A stretch of 64,000 bases of DNA from Novipirellula galeiformis (GTDB taxonomy: Bacteria > Planctomycetota > Planctomycetia > Pirellulales > Pirellulaceae): the NCBI RefSeq assembly GCF_007860095.1, contig NZ_SJPT01000003.1, positions 517,764 to 581,763 of the forward strand. The letters run 5' to 3'. Below, piece after piece: positions 1-12,200 of the stretch (the first letter of the stretch is position 1; the number at the start of each line of letters is the position of its first letter). The notes under the pieces are model-generated. The model saw only the letters and a program-made list of their open reading frames with translations. It did not search any database and had not been told where the DNA came from. A program made the translations under genes and the position numbers.

Positions 1-174
1 TCATAACGGTCGTCGCGGATAGCTTGCCCGTTCGGAATCTTCGGAATTATCCGCAACGTCGACTCAACCCGGTTTCTTTTTCTGATTGTAGAAGTCGAGG
101 GCCAAGAGGGCGAATATAGATACTAGACCTTGCTGCATCTCCCCCCCGAGAAACGGAGTGTAACTTTGAGCCGT

Positions 175-237
175 ATGAAGGAGTCGCGAGCAGGTCGCCC
201 CGTCAGTTTGCCCCGCCGACGAAACGCCATGGATTGA
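175..237 (+). other. Short upstream ORF (20 codons) just before the giant gene
   Basis: An ATG at 175 opens a 20-codon frame that ends with TGA at 235-237, five bases before the ATG I take as the start of the giant gene (243). The peptide is strongly basic, with an Arg triplet near its end. A GGAG lies at 155-158, rather far (16 nt) from the ATG. LEPR-XLL-type proteins often carry a basic stretch before that motif, so this could be a leader peptide coupled to the giant gene, or the true N-terminus displaced by a frameshift. The rest of 1-242 shows no gene. I cannot show that this ORF is translated. Confidence 0.25.
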
Positions 238-242
238 AATCG

Positions 243-3200
243 ATGAGTCGCGAATTCGACTTTTACCCTCTCGAAGATCGCATCCTGCTTAGCGGCGACG
301 GCATGGATGGTCTCGATGGCTCGATGGACATTGATCTCGATCTCGAGGCGGCGTTATTGAGTCAGCTGGCCGAGGTCGATGGAGAAGCCGCTGGTGATGT
401 CGCGACGCCAACCGCACAGCCGCTGCCCACCGACCACGATGTGATCGACATTGCCACCGTCGATGTTGCCGAAGCCGAGGTTCTCGATCCCGCACTACCG
501 ATCGAAGTCGTCTTCGTCGATGCCGGTGTGGAAGATGCAGAGACGTTGATCGAGGGACTGCGGGCCGATGTGGACGGGCAAACCCAGTGGTTGATCGTGC
601 GTTTGCAGGCTGACCAAGATGGTATCCTGCAAATTACCGAGACGCTTCGCAATTTGACCAGCGTCGATGCGGTTCATTTGCTCAGCCACGGTGACGGCGA
701 GGGCATCCAGCTCGGCAATTCACGTTTGGATCTCGATGCGGCACCGAACTACGCGGGCGAGATCGCGTCGTGGGGCCATGCACTCGATAGCGATGCGGAC
801 TTGTTGATCTACGGTTGTGATCTGGCGTCGACCGAATCGGGTCGCGATCTGATCGACATCCTAGCGGTCGTCTGCGATTGTGACGTTGCGGCAAGCGATA
901 ATGCGACCGGCAATGCGGAACTCGGCGGTGATTGGATATTGGAGTATGCCGTTGGTGAAGTGAATACCGAGGTGGCGTTCGGCTTCGCCGCACAGGCGTC
1001 GTGGCAACATACGCTGGATATTTCATCGAACTTGGTCCTGCACCATCGATTCGACACTGATACCAGCGATAGCAGCGGAAACAATTACGATGGAACCCTG
1101 CAAAACGGGGCGGTGATCGACACCAACAGCGGTACCAACCAGATCGGCGATGGCAAGCTGAATCTGGATGGCAGCAACGACTACGTTGACTTCAGTCCGC
1201 ACGTGAGCAATCTACAGGGAATCACCACGGGAACGATTTCTGTCTGGGTTTATCACGACGTTAACAGTCGCGATGTCATTTTTGAGACGTCCGACAGTGG
1301 TGACGATGACTCCCGAGTTGCGATCTTTAGAGACTCCGATGGCTCCTTTGATTTTTACGTTCGCGAAGGTTCAACGACGCTGTTGGATGTCCACACCGCA
1401 GCCGGCGTGATTCCCCAGAACACTTGGACTCACGTCGCCGTGACGGTGGACGCCACTGGCAACAAATTGTACGTCAACGGCGTACAGCAATCGGTTACCT
1501 ACGCAACGGGTTCATCATCGACCAATCGTTTCTTTGATGATGTCGCAGATCTCGACTTTGGCAGCTGGGGCGTCGACAAGTACGGCGGCTCTAGTTTCAC
1601 ACGCTACTTCGATGGTTTTCTTGATGATGGGCGTGTTTATGATCGTGCCCTGAGCAGCACCGACATTTCAGAATTGTATGCCGCGACCGGTACAGGCACA
1701 TCCCTCGTCAGCTTCCAACAGGACGTGAATGGCTACACGGGCACGCAAGATACCGAGTTACGCCAGACGTCTCCGGGATCGAATTACGGTAGCTACACAA
1801 CGCTCCCCATCGACCTGCAAAACAGCGGTTCGAATACAGAATCGCAAGCGATGATTCGGTTTGACGATCTGTTTGGTACCGGTCCGGGCCAGATTCCGCT
1901 CAATGCTCAGATCGTTTCGGCTTCACTAACCGTCGAAGCGATAAGCGGATCATCGGGAACGATCAGCCTGTACCAAATGCTTGGCGACTGGAACGAATCC
2001 ACGGCCACATGGAGTTCGTACACCGATGGGCTGGATGCGGACGGCGTCGAGATGTCGTCGGTTGCCGACAGTCAGTTAACCAGCCCTTCGACTGGCTCGG
2101 TAACCTTTACGGGCCTCGAGTCCGCGGTACAGTCTTGGGCCAATGGCAATGCGAATTACGGTTGGGGCATCCTAACAAATTCGACCGACGGCTTTGATTT
2201 CTACTCCTCCGAAGGAACAACCAAACCCAAACTAAGCATCGAATACGTGATGCCGGGCTCGCAATTGTCGACTGCCCATGCACTTGTGGTCGATACGGCA
2301 AGCGACGTCTGGGATGGAGATACGACGTCGATCGATTCCTTGCTAGCCAACAAGGGTTCCGATGGAAAAATCTCGCTGCGAGAGGCGATCCTTGCTGCTA
2401 ACAGCACGCAAAACAATGGTGCAACCCCGGATCAAATCACCTTCGCCATCGACAGCGGTACCCAAACGATTCTTGTCGGTGCCGGTGGTCTTCCCATGAT
2501 TGTTGACGCCGTCAATATCGACGCGCGAACTCAACCCGGCTACACCTCGTCACCGCTGATTACGATTGACGGCAGCGGTGCAACCGGCTCCACAGGCGGA
2601 CTCGTGTTACGTACTAACGACAGCACGATCAGCGGCTTTGCCGTGATCAATTTCCCTGATGAAGGGATCGAGATCGATGGATCCACCGGCTACGGCGACA
2701 ACAACATCATCCAGTACAACTATGTTGGTTTAACGACGTCCGGGACCGCCGCAGGCAACGCCGACGACGGAATTTTGATTTCCGAAGATGCCGACGACAA
2801 TATCGTTCGTAACAACGTTGTCGGTTCCAATGGCAATGACGGTATCGTGATCCGCAATACCGACAGCGACAACAACTGGGTCTACGGCAATACGGTCGGT
2901 CTCGCTCCGAACGGAACGACGATTCGATCCAACGGTCGCTATGGTGTGTCCGTCTACGACGCGGGCACAGGCAATGTCATTGGTTCCAATGGCGACGCCA
3001 GCAACGATGCCGCCGAGCGCAACGTCATTTCGGGTAACACCAGCGACGGCATTTACTTGTACAACGCTGGCGGCACGGTAATTCGTGGGAACTACGTTGG
3101 TACCGATAGCGTTGGCACCGCGATCCGTGGCAATGCCGGTTACGGCATACTGATCAGCGACTCCTCGAGTGTCACAATCGATGCGAATGTGGTGTCAGGA

Positions 3201-6200
3201 AATTCGTTGGCGGGGATAAGTTTGTGGGAAACCGGCACCACCTTGGCCACCGTAACAAGCAACTACATCGGCACCAACGCGGCAGGAACGTCAGCGTTAG
3301 GCAATAGCAACGATGGTATCAAGATCGGCGGCGGAGCGAGTAACAACACGATCGGGGGTGACCGCACGCTCGGTTTAGGCAACGTGATCTCCGGTAACAG
3401 CGGGGCCACTTCGGATGGGATTGAACTCAGCGGTTCAGCCGGCAGCACGAACGATAACAAAATTTACGGCAACTACATCGGAACCGATGTAACGGGAACC
3501 GCGGCTATCGCCAACGGGCGACACGGCATTGTCGTTTATAGCGGAGCCCAGAACACTCTGATCGGTGGCACGGGCACCGGACAGGGCAACATTATTTCCG
3601 GCAATACGACTTATGGAATCATTGTCGATGGAAACAGCGGGACGACGACAACCGGTACCGTTATCGCTGCCAATTACATCGGATTAAATCTCGCGGGAAC
3701 GACCGCAATCGCCAATGGCGGCGGCATCGTCGTATTTGGTGGTGCTCGATCAACAACGATCGGCGGCACGACTGCCGCACATCGCAACCTCATTTCCGGT
3801 AACGACGGTCTTGGTATCAACATTACTGGCGCCACGACGGAAACGACCACGGTCGCAGGCAACTACATCGGCTTGGGCGCCGATGGGACAACCATTGTCG
3901 CAAACACAAGTCACGGCGTCTCGATCAACAGCGGGTCCGATAACAACACCATTGGTGGGATCACAGCCGCATCGCGCAACATCATCTCCGGAAACGATGG
4001 ATTCGGTATCTATCTCGGTAGCGGATCAAACAGCAATCAGATACTCAGTAATTACGTCGGCACGGACGCCGCGGGCGCAGTGGCCAAGGCGAACCTTGAC
4101 GGCATCTGGATCGAAGGCGCCAACAACACGATTGGCCAAACGGGTGCTGGCAACTTGATCTCCGGTAACGCCTATTATGGACTCACGCTTGACGGAGTAG
4201 GGGCAAACAACAACACAGTCCAAAACAATTACATCGGGACCAATGCAACCGGTACGGGCCCCGTCGCCAACGGTGCAGACGGCGTTTCTATTGTCAATGG
4301 CGCGCACGACAATTTGATCGGCGGAACACTTGCGACACAGCGGAATATCATCTCGGGCAACGCCGGTGACGGAATTCAGATCAGTGGGTTGACCTCGAAC
4401 GCAAACACGATTCAGGGAAACTACATCGGCACCGACGTCACCGGATCAGCTGATCTTGGAAATGCGGGCAATGGGATTTACGCGACAGGTGGCGACAATT
4501 TGGTGGTCGACGGCAACCTCGTTTCCGGGAACGGTGGTTACGGAATTTACTTAAGCAGCACGGGCGTGACCAACGCCACCGTGACCGGTAACACGATCGG
4601 TCTGAACGCAGCCGGAACAGCCAGCCTGCTGAACGGAAACCACGCGATCTACCTGAACTCCACGTCGAACGCGATGATTGGAGGCACGACGGTTGACGAG
4701 CGAAACGTAATCAATTCCGTGGGCGGATCGTACGGGATTTATGTGCTGGGAACCACAGATACGTCGATCATTGGAAACTATATCGGAACTGACGCGTTGG
4801 GGACGACGCGGTTGTCGGCGGGTAGCTTCGCGATCTATGTTTATAGTTCTGCGAACACCATCATCGGCGGGACGACCACGACCCACGCCAATGTGATCGG
4901 CGGCTACTCGGTCACTGGTGTCAATATCTACGGCGCGGCGAGTGCTGGGACCCAAATCCAGGGCAACTTCATTGGCACCGACGTCGGCGAAACGCTCGAT
5001 TTGACAAACGGACTCTACGGCGTTGTCTTGCAGGGTTCAGCGGCCGGGATCTTGATTGGCGGCAGCGGTACCACTTCAGGAAACGCGATCGCCAACAACA
5101 GCACCAACGGAATTCGTGTGTTGAGCTCCGCCGGGGCAGGCAACAGTTTCCTCCGCAACCGAATTTTTAATAACGGAGCGATTGGTATCGACCTGGATGG
5201 TGACGGTGTCACCAACAATGATGCGGATGACGTCGATGGAGGAGTCAACAACGGGCAAAACTTCCCAGTCATCACACAAGCAGTTCTTGACGGAACGAAC
5301 TTAACGATTAGCGGCACCATCGACACGGATGGTCCGCTGAATACGAAGTACCACATTGAGTTCTACGGCAACGCCTCGGGGACTCAAGATACGACTCACG
5401 GAGAGGGCCGTTACTACCTGGGCACAACCACCGTCACCGTGGACGGTAGTGGCGATGGCACGTTCAGCGAATTCCTGCTGACAGGTGTCGCACTCTCGGC
5501 TGGAGACTTTGTTACGGCAACTGCCACACGAATCGACGATGCTGGACAAGTCGGCCTCGATGATCAATTGGCCTATGGAGACACGTCGGAGTTCGGTGCG
5601 AATTTCGCGATCGCACCACTCAACAGCGATCCAGTCGTGACATTTGGCAGCGGAAACATCACCTACGCCGAAAACGCAGGTGCGGTTTTCATTGATGCAA
5701 CTGCAACCGTGACCGATGCTGATGGAACGGACTTTGACGGCGGTGTGCTTTCGATCAGCATTACGGCCAACGGTAGCGGTGATGATCGCATTCGCATCAA
5801 CAACGAAGGCATGGCAGCTGGACTCGTCGGCGTGACGACCGGTCCGAACCAGGTCTACTACGGTGGCGTGTTGATCGGAACATGGAGCGGAAGTGGTGCA
5901 CCGCTGGCGATTACTTTCAACGCTTCCGCCGACGCGACAGCCGTGCAAGCGGTCGTCCAGAACATCACGTTCGAGAACAACAGCGACGTTCCTTCGGGGT
6001 TAACGCGCACTGTTGAATTTCAGCTGACCGATGGCGATGGCGGATCCAGCACCGCCATCACCAAGGACATTGACGTCACCCCGGTCAACGATGCGCCGAC
6101 GTTTGGCAGCGATGGCGATGGCAGCACGACGGTCCCCATCCCCGGAAGCCTGTTCGATCTCGGATTCAACAGCGTCGTGCAAGCGGATGGCAAGATCGTG

Positions 6201-9200
6201 ATGGTCGGCGCAGCGTACTTTGCGGATAACGACATCACCGTGGTCCGCTTCAATGCCGATGGTACGCTCGATTTGACGTTCGGCGGAGGCGATGGGATTG
6301 CAACCCTCGACGCAGGCGGTGATGAGATTGGGGTGGACGTCGCGTTGCAGGCCGACGGAAGGATTGTGGTTGCGGGGACTCGAGACGGCGACTTGATCGT
6401 TGCTCGCTTTACTGCGACCGGCGTGCTCGACACGTCTTTCGATAGCGATGGCTACGCGATCACGGACGTCAGTGGAATCGACACGGCGTCGGGTATCGCC
6501 ATCCAAAGCGATGGAAAGATCGTGGTGCTGGGAAACAGCGATGCAGGCGGCAACAATTTTTCGGTCGTGCGTTACAACACCGATGGGTCGCTGGACACCA
6601 CCTTCAGCGGCGATGGCAAAGTCGAAATTGATTTCGGGGCTAGTTCGGACGATGTTGCCAATTCGATCCTGATTCAAAGTGACGGCAAGATCGTTGTGGC
6701 CGGCAAAAGCAACAACCAATTTGCGATTGCGCGTTTGACAAGCGGCGGCGTGCTGGACACCAGCTTTGATACCGACGGACTGGTGTCGACCGACTTTGGT
6801 GTGGGTGACGAGACCATTAGCGGATTGGCTCAACAATCCGATGGCAAGATCATCGCGGCGGGAACCGCAAACCTCGATTTCGCACTTGCACGCTACAACA
6901 CCGACGGATCGCTCGATAGCACGTTTGACGGTGATGGTCTGCAAACCTCGGACTTGGGTGCCACCGAACGAGCGTATAGCGTCGCGTACACCTCGACGGG
7001 AAAAATTGTGGTGTCGGGCGTGACCGACTTGATGGGCAGCAACGATGTGATGCTGCAGCGTTACAACGCCGACGGCAGCCTCGACACTAGCTTTAACACC
7101 GTGGGAACTGTCATCACGGTAACCAACACTACCAATGAGTACGCGTACAGCGTGCAAGTGTTCGCAAATGGATCGATCTCCGTTGCCGGCAACATGCAAA
7201 GCAACGGCTTCTTGCTGAACCAGTACAACGAGGACGGCAGCCTCGATACAAATTTTGCCCCCACCGCCAATTTAGTGGATGCGAATCCGACCTATGTCGA
7301 GGGTTCTGCTCCGATTGTGTTGGACGCAAGCGTCAGCGTGTTTGATCGTGAACTGAGTGCTCAAGATAATTTCACTGAATCCACGATTGCTCTTCTTCGC
7401 CGCGCGGGGGTCAACGGCGAAGATGTGTTTGGATTCAGCGATGGCAATGGGCTGAGCGTCTCTGCCGGATCGTTGTACAAAAACGGTCAAATTATCGCAA
7501 GTTTTTCCCTCACGACTCCAGGCTTGGTCGTCGTCACGTTTACCGATGCGAATGGTGAGACGCCCACCCAAACCGATGTCAACAATGTACTGCGACAATT
7601 GACGTACGCCAATAACAGCGACGCACCCCCGGCTTCGGTGGAATTGCTGTGGTATTTCTTGGATGGAAACACGGGGGAACAAGGCTTAGGCACAAGCCTA
7701 TTCATCACCAGTGTGACGACCGTCAACATCACTGCCACCAACGATGACCCGACAAACGCGGGCAGTTTGCCAAGCGACATCACGGTCACCGAGGACGTGT
7801 CGGGCAATGTCGATCTCTCCCAGATCAACCTGAGCGATGTCGACGAGGGCGGTGGCGATCTGACGGTGAAGTTAGCCACATCCACTGGCGGAAATTTGTC
7901 AGCGATTAGCGGTGGCGGAGTCACGATCGGTGGTAGCGGCACGGGCACATTGACGTTGACCGGAACGCTGGCCGATTTAAACACCTACCTCGATACCGCC
8001 AGCAACATTCAGTATCTGCACTCCACCCCCGATCAAGCCGGAGACGATGCCGACACGATCACGGTGTACGTCAATGACAACGGCAATACCGGCACCGGAG
8101 GTGGCAGCGACGTCAATCTCGGCAGTGTTAACGTCGACATCACCAACGTCAACGACGCTCCGGTCATCACCAGCGATGGCGGCGGCGACACCGCCAACGT
8201 CAATGTCAACGAGAATTCAACCGCGGTCACGACCGTCACCGCGAGCGATGTTGACTTGCCTTCGCAAACGCTGACGTTTTCGAAATCCGGCGGTGCCGAT
8301 GCGGCCTTGTTCACGATCGATGGGTCGACAGGCGCTCTGACGTTCATCAGTGCGCCCGACTATGAAAATCCAACTGACGTTGGAGGTGACAACACCTACG
8401 AGGTCATTATCCAAGTCACCGATGGCACGCTCACTGACACGCAAACGATCACCGTCACGGTAACCGATGTCGCCGATGGGATCCAGGTCACGCCGATCGA
8501 CGTCAGCCCGATCGGAGGCGAAACGCGTGTCAACACGACCACCGGCGACAACCAATCGATTAATGCCGGAGTCGCACAAGCGATCGCCACGGATGCCAAC
8601 GGCAACTACATCGTCGTCTGGTCCAGCAATGATCAAGACGGTGATCTGTATGGCACCTATGGCCAACGTTTTGACGCCGAGGGTCAAGCGTTGGGGGTCG
8701 AATTCCAAATCAACACCACGTCAACGGATCAACAATTCAGCCCTACCGTGGCGATGGACGCTGCGGGAAATTTTGTCGTCACTTGGATGAGCAATCTGCA
8801 AGACGGCGACGGCTATGGAGTCTATGCTCAACGCTACAATGCCGCAGGCGTAGCGCAAGGTGGCGAGTTTCTCGTCAACACCACCACATCGGCAAGCCAA
8901 ACTTCGCCTGCGATTGCCATGGCGGCCGACGGAAGTTTCGCCATTACATGGACCGACAGTGTCCACGACCCCGACGGCAGCATCGGCATCTATGCTCAGC
9001 GTTTTGATGCCAGCGGCGTGGCGGTCGGTGGTGAGTTCCGCGTCAACAGCTACACCACCGGTGTCCAGCAGATCACTTCCATTGCGATGGACGATGCCGG
9101 GAATTTCGTCATTGTGTGGGCGAGTAATGGACAAGACGGATCGAACTATGGCGTCTATGCCCAACGCTTTGATTCCGCCGGCGTCGCGCAAGACAGCGAG

Positions 9201-12200
9201 TTTCGTGTTAATACCACGACCACCGATGCTCAGCTTTATCACGATGTTTCCATGCTTTCGGATGGCCGATTCGTGGTCGCCTACCAAAGTCGCAGTGGCA
9301 GCGATTTCGAAGTCTACATCCAACGATATGCTGCCGATGGAACGCCCGTGGGTGGTGAAACACAGGTCAACACAGTCACCGTCAGCGGCGTTCAACCTAT
9401 CCCGTCAATCTCCGCCGACGACGCTGGCAACATTACCGTGGTGTGGAACAGCACCGCCGATGGGGATGGGACCGCGGTGATTGGCCAACGGATGGATTGG
9501 TCCGGCACGAAGCTAGGCGGCGAATTCATTGTCAACTCAACGAGCTCAGGCAACCAAACCTACCCCGAGGTCGTGGCTCAGCCCGGCGGTCGTTTTATTG
9601 TCGCTTGGGGCGGCAACGGTGACGGCGATGCCGATGGCGTGTTTATGCAGCGTTACGGGCTAACCACAACGGAAGCCGGGGGAACCGCAACCTTCGAAAT
9701 CGTGCTCGAATCTCAGCCCAGCGCTGACGTCACCATCCCAGTCATGGTCAGTGATGGTTCCGAAGGCAGCGTCTCGGTCGGATCGGTCACCTTCACCTCA
9801 CTCGATTGGAATATACCTCAAACGGTCACGGTGACGGGGTTACAAGACTATGTCAACGACGGCGATCAGTCGTACACGATCGTGCTGGGAACTGCGACCA
9901 GCAGCGATGCGAACTTCAATGGCCTGGATCCCGAAGATCTGGTCGTCCTCAATGCGGAAGTTCCCAATACGGCACCGACCAATACCGTTCCAGGCGACCA
10001 AACGACGGGCGAAGACACCCCGCTTGTCTTTTCCAGCGGCAACGCCAACGCAATCACGATCAGCGATGCGGATGCGGGCGGAAACGAACTCGAAGTCACG
10101 TTGACGGCAACCAACGGGACGATTTCACTTGCCACACTGAGCGGTTTGACGTTTTCCAACGGCGATGGAACCTCCGATGCAACCGCGACGTTTACGGGAA
10201 CGCTTTCAGCCATCAATGCCGCCTTGAATGGACTGTCATTCACCCCAACCGCCGACTTTAGCGGTGCGGCCACCCTCTCGATTGCGACGAACGATCAAGG
10301 CAACACCGGTACCGGTGGCGCACGGAGTGACACCGATGTGGTCAACATTTCGGTGACTGCGGTTAACGACAGTTCTCCGGTCATCACCAGCGATGGTGGT
10401 GGCGACACCGCTAACATCAATGTCGACGAGAATACGACCGCGGTCACCATTGTCACCGCGACCGATGCCGACTTGCCGTCGCAAACGTTGACCTACAGCA
10501 TCTTCGGCGGTGCCGACGCTGCGAAATTCAACATCAACAGCGCCGATGGTACGTTGATCTTTGTCGCCGCTCCCGACTTTGAATCGCCCGCGGACGTGGG
10601 CGGCGACAATGTTTACGACGTGATCGTGCGAGTCAGTGATGGCACGTTTACCGATGATCAAGCGATCGCGGTAACGGTTGTGGACGTCTCGAACGTATTG
10701 GTCGTTACCACTGCGACCGACAACAACGACAGCGGCATCCTGGTTGGCGCCAGCTATGACATTGAATGGCTGAACGCAAACAAGGGAACCGATGGCGAGA
10801 TCAGTCTTCGTGAAGCGATCATCGCGGCGAATAACACCGCCGGCATGGACACGGTCAGCTTCAATATCGCAGGTGCGGGGGTGCACACGATCGGGCTGTT
10901 GAGTGTGCTGCCGAGTATCACCGAGGCGATCACGATCGATGGATATACGCAATCGGGATCGAGCATCAACACAGCGACCAACGGCAGCAACGTGGTACTG
11001 CAAATCGAGCTCGACGGAACTAATACCGGGGCGGGAGCAAGCGGATTGAAGTTGGTGGCGGGTTCCGATGGCAGTACGATTCGCGGCTTGGCGATCAATC
11101 GTTTTAGCGGCAGCGGCGTCGAGATCAACAACAGCGACAACAACACCATCGTCGGTAACTTTCTCGGCACGAGCGTCGACGGAACGAGCGGCCAGAGCAA
11201 TGTCTATGGCGTCAACGTAACCAACGGCGCGAACAACAATACGATCGGTGGCTCGGCTGCGGGCGACCGCAATGTGATCTCCGGCAACACCACCGCTGGT
11301 GTGTTCATCAGCAGTTCGGACAACATCGTCGCGGGCAACGTGGTCGGTTTGAATGCAGCGGGCAATGCCGCGATCGCGAATACTCGCGGCGTTTATCTTC
11401 TGAATGCCGCCAATACCCTGATCGGCGGAACGACCGCCGGTGCGGGAAATGTGATCTCGGGCAACAGCATTGATGGGGTATTAGTCACCGGTGCGACGTC
11501 GGCTGGGACGCGGATCGAAGGCAACTATATCGGTACGAACGCCGCTGGCGACGCTGGAATTGCCAACTTGATCAAGGGCGTCGGGCTGACCACCAATGCT
11601 ACCGGAGTCACGGTCGGAGGCAGCGCCGCAGGTGCCGGCAACGTGATCTCGGGTAACTCGAACACGGGCGTTTACATCGCGAGCGGCGGCAATCTGGTCA
11701 CAGGCAACTTTGTTGGACTCAATGCGGCGGGCACCGCGGCGGTCGCCAACGGCACCGGCGTTTATATTTACCATGCGGCCAACAACACGATCGGCGGCAC
11801 GAGCGCGAGCGAACGCAATGTGATTTCGGGTAACACATCCAACGGCGTCTACATTAGCGGATCCGGATCGACGGGAAATATCGTCCAAGGCAACTACATC
11901 GGGACCAACGCAGCGGGCGATGCTGCGGTCGCAAACACGGCGACCGGCGTCAGCATCGCCGCCAGTGCAACCAACAATACAATTGGCGGTTCCGTTACTG
12001 GCACAGGCAACGTGATTTCTGGGAATTCGACTTATGGTGTGTACGTCAATGCATCCAATAACACCGTCGCCGGAAACACGATCGGTTTGAACGCCGCGGG
12101 CACTGCCGCGATCGCCAACAACTACGGCATTCATCTTCTGAACGCCGCCAACAACGTGATCGGCGGCACGACAACGGAAGCACGCAATGTGATCTCCGGA

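Noticed and set aside
6000-7199. Long antisense open frame (about 399 codons) inside the giant gene
   Set aside because: It mirrors the delta-60 repeats of the sense strand, has no domain or start signal, and many similar antisense frames occur along the repeat gene because of its codon bias.
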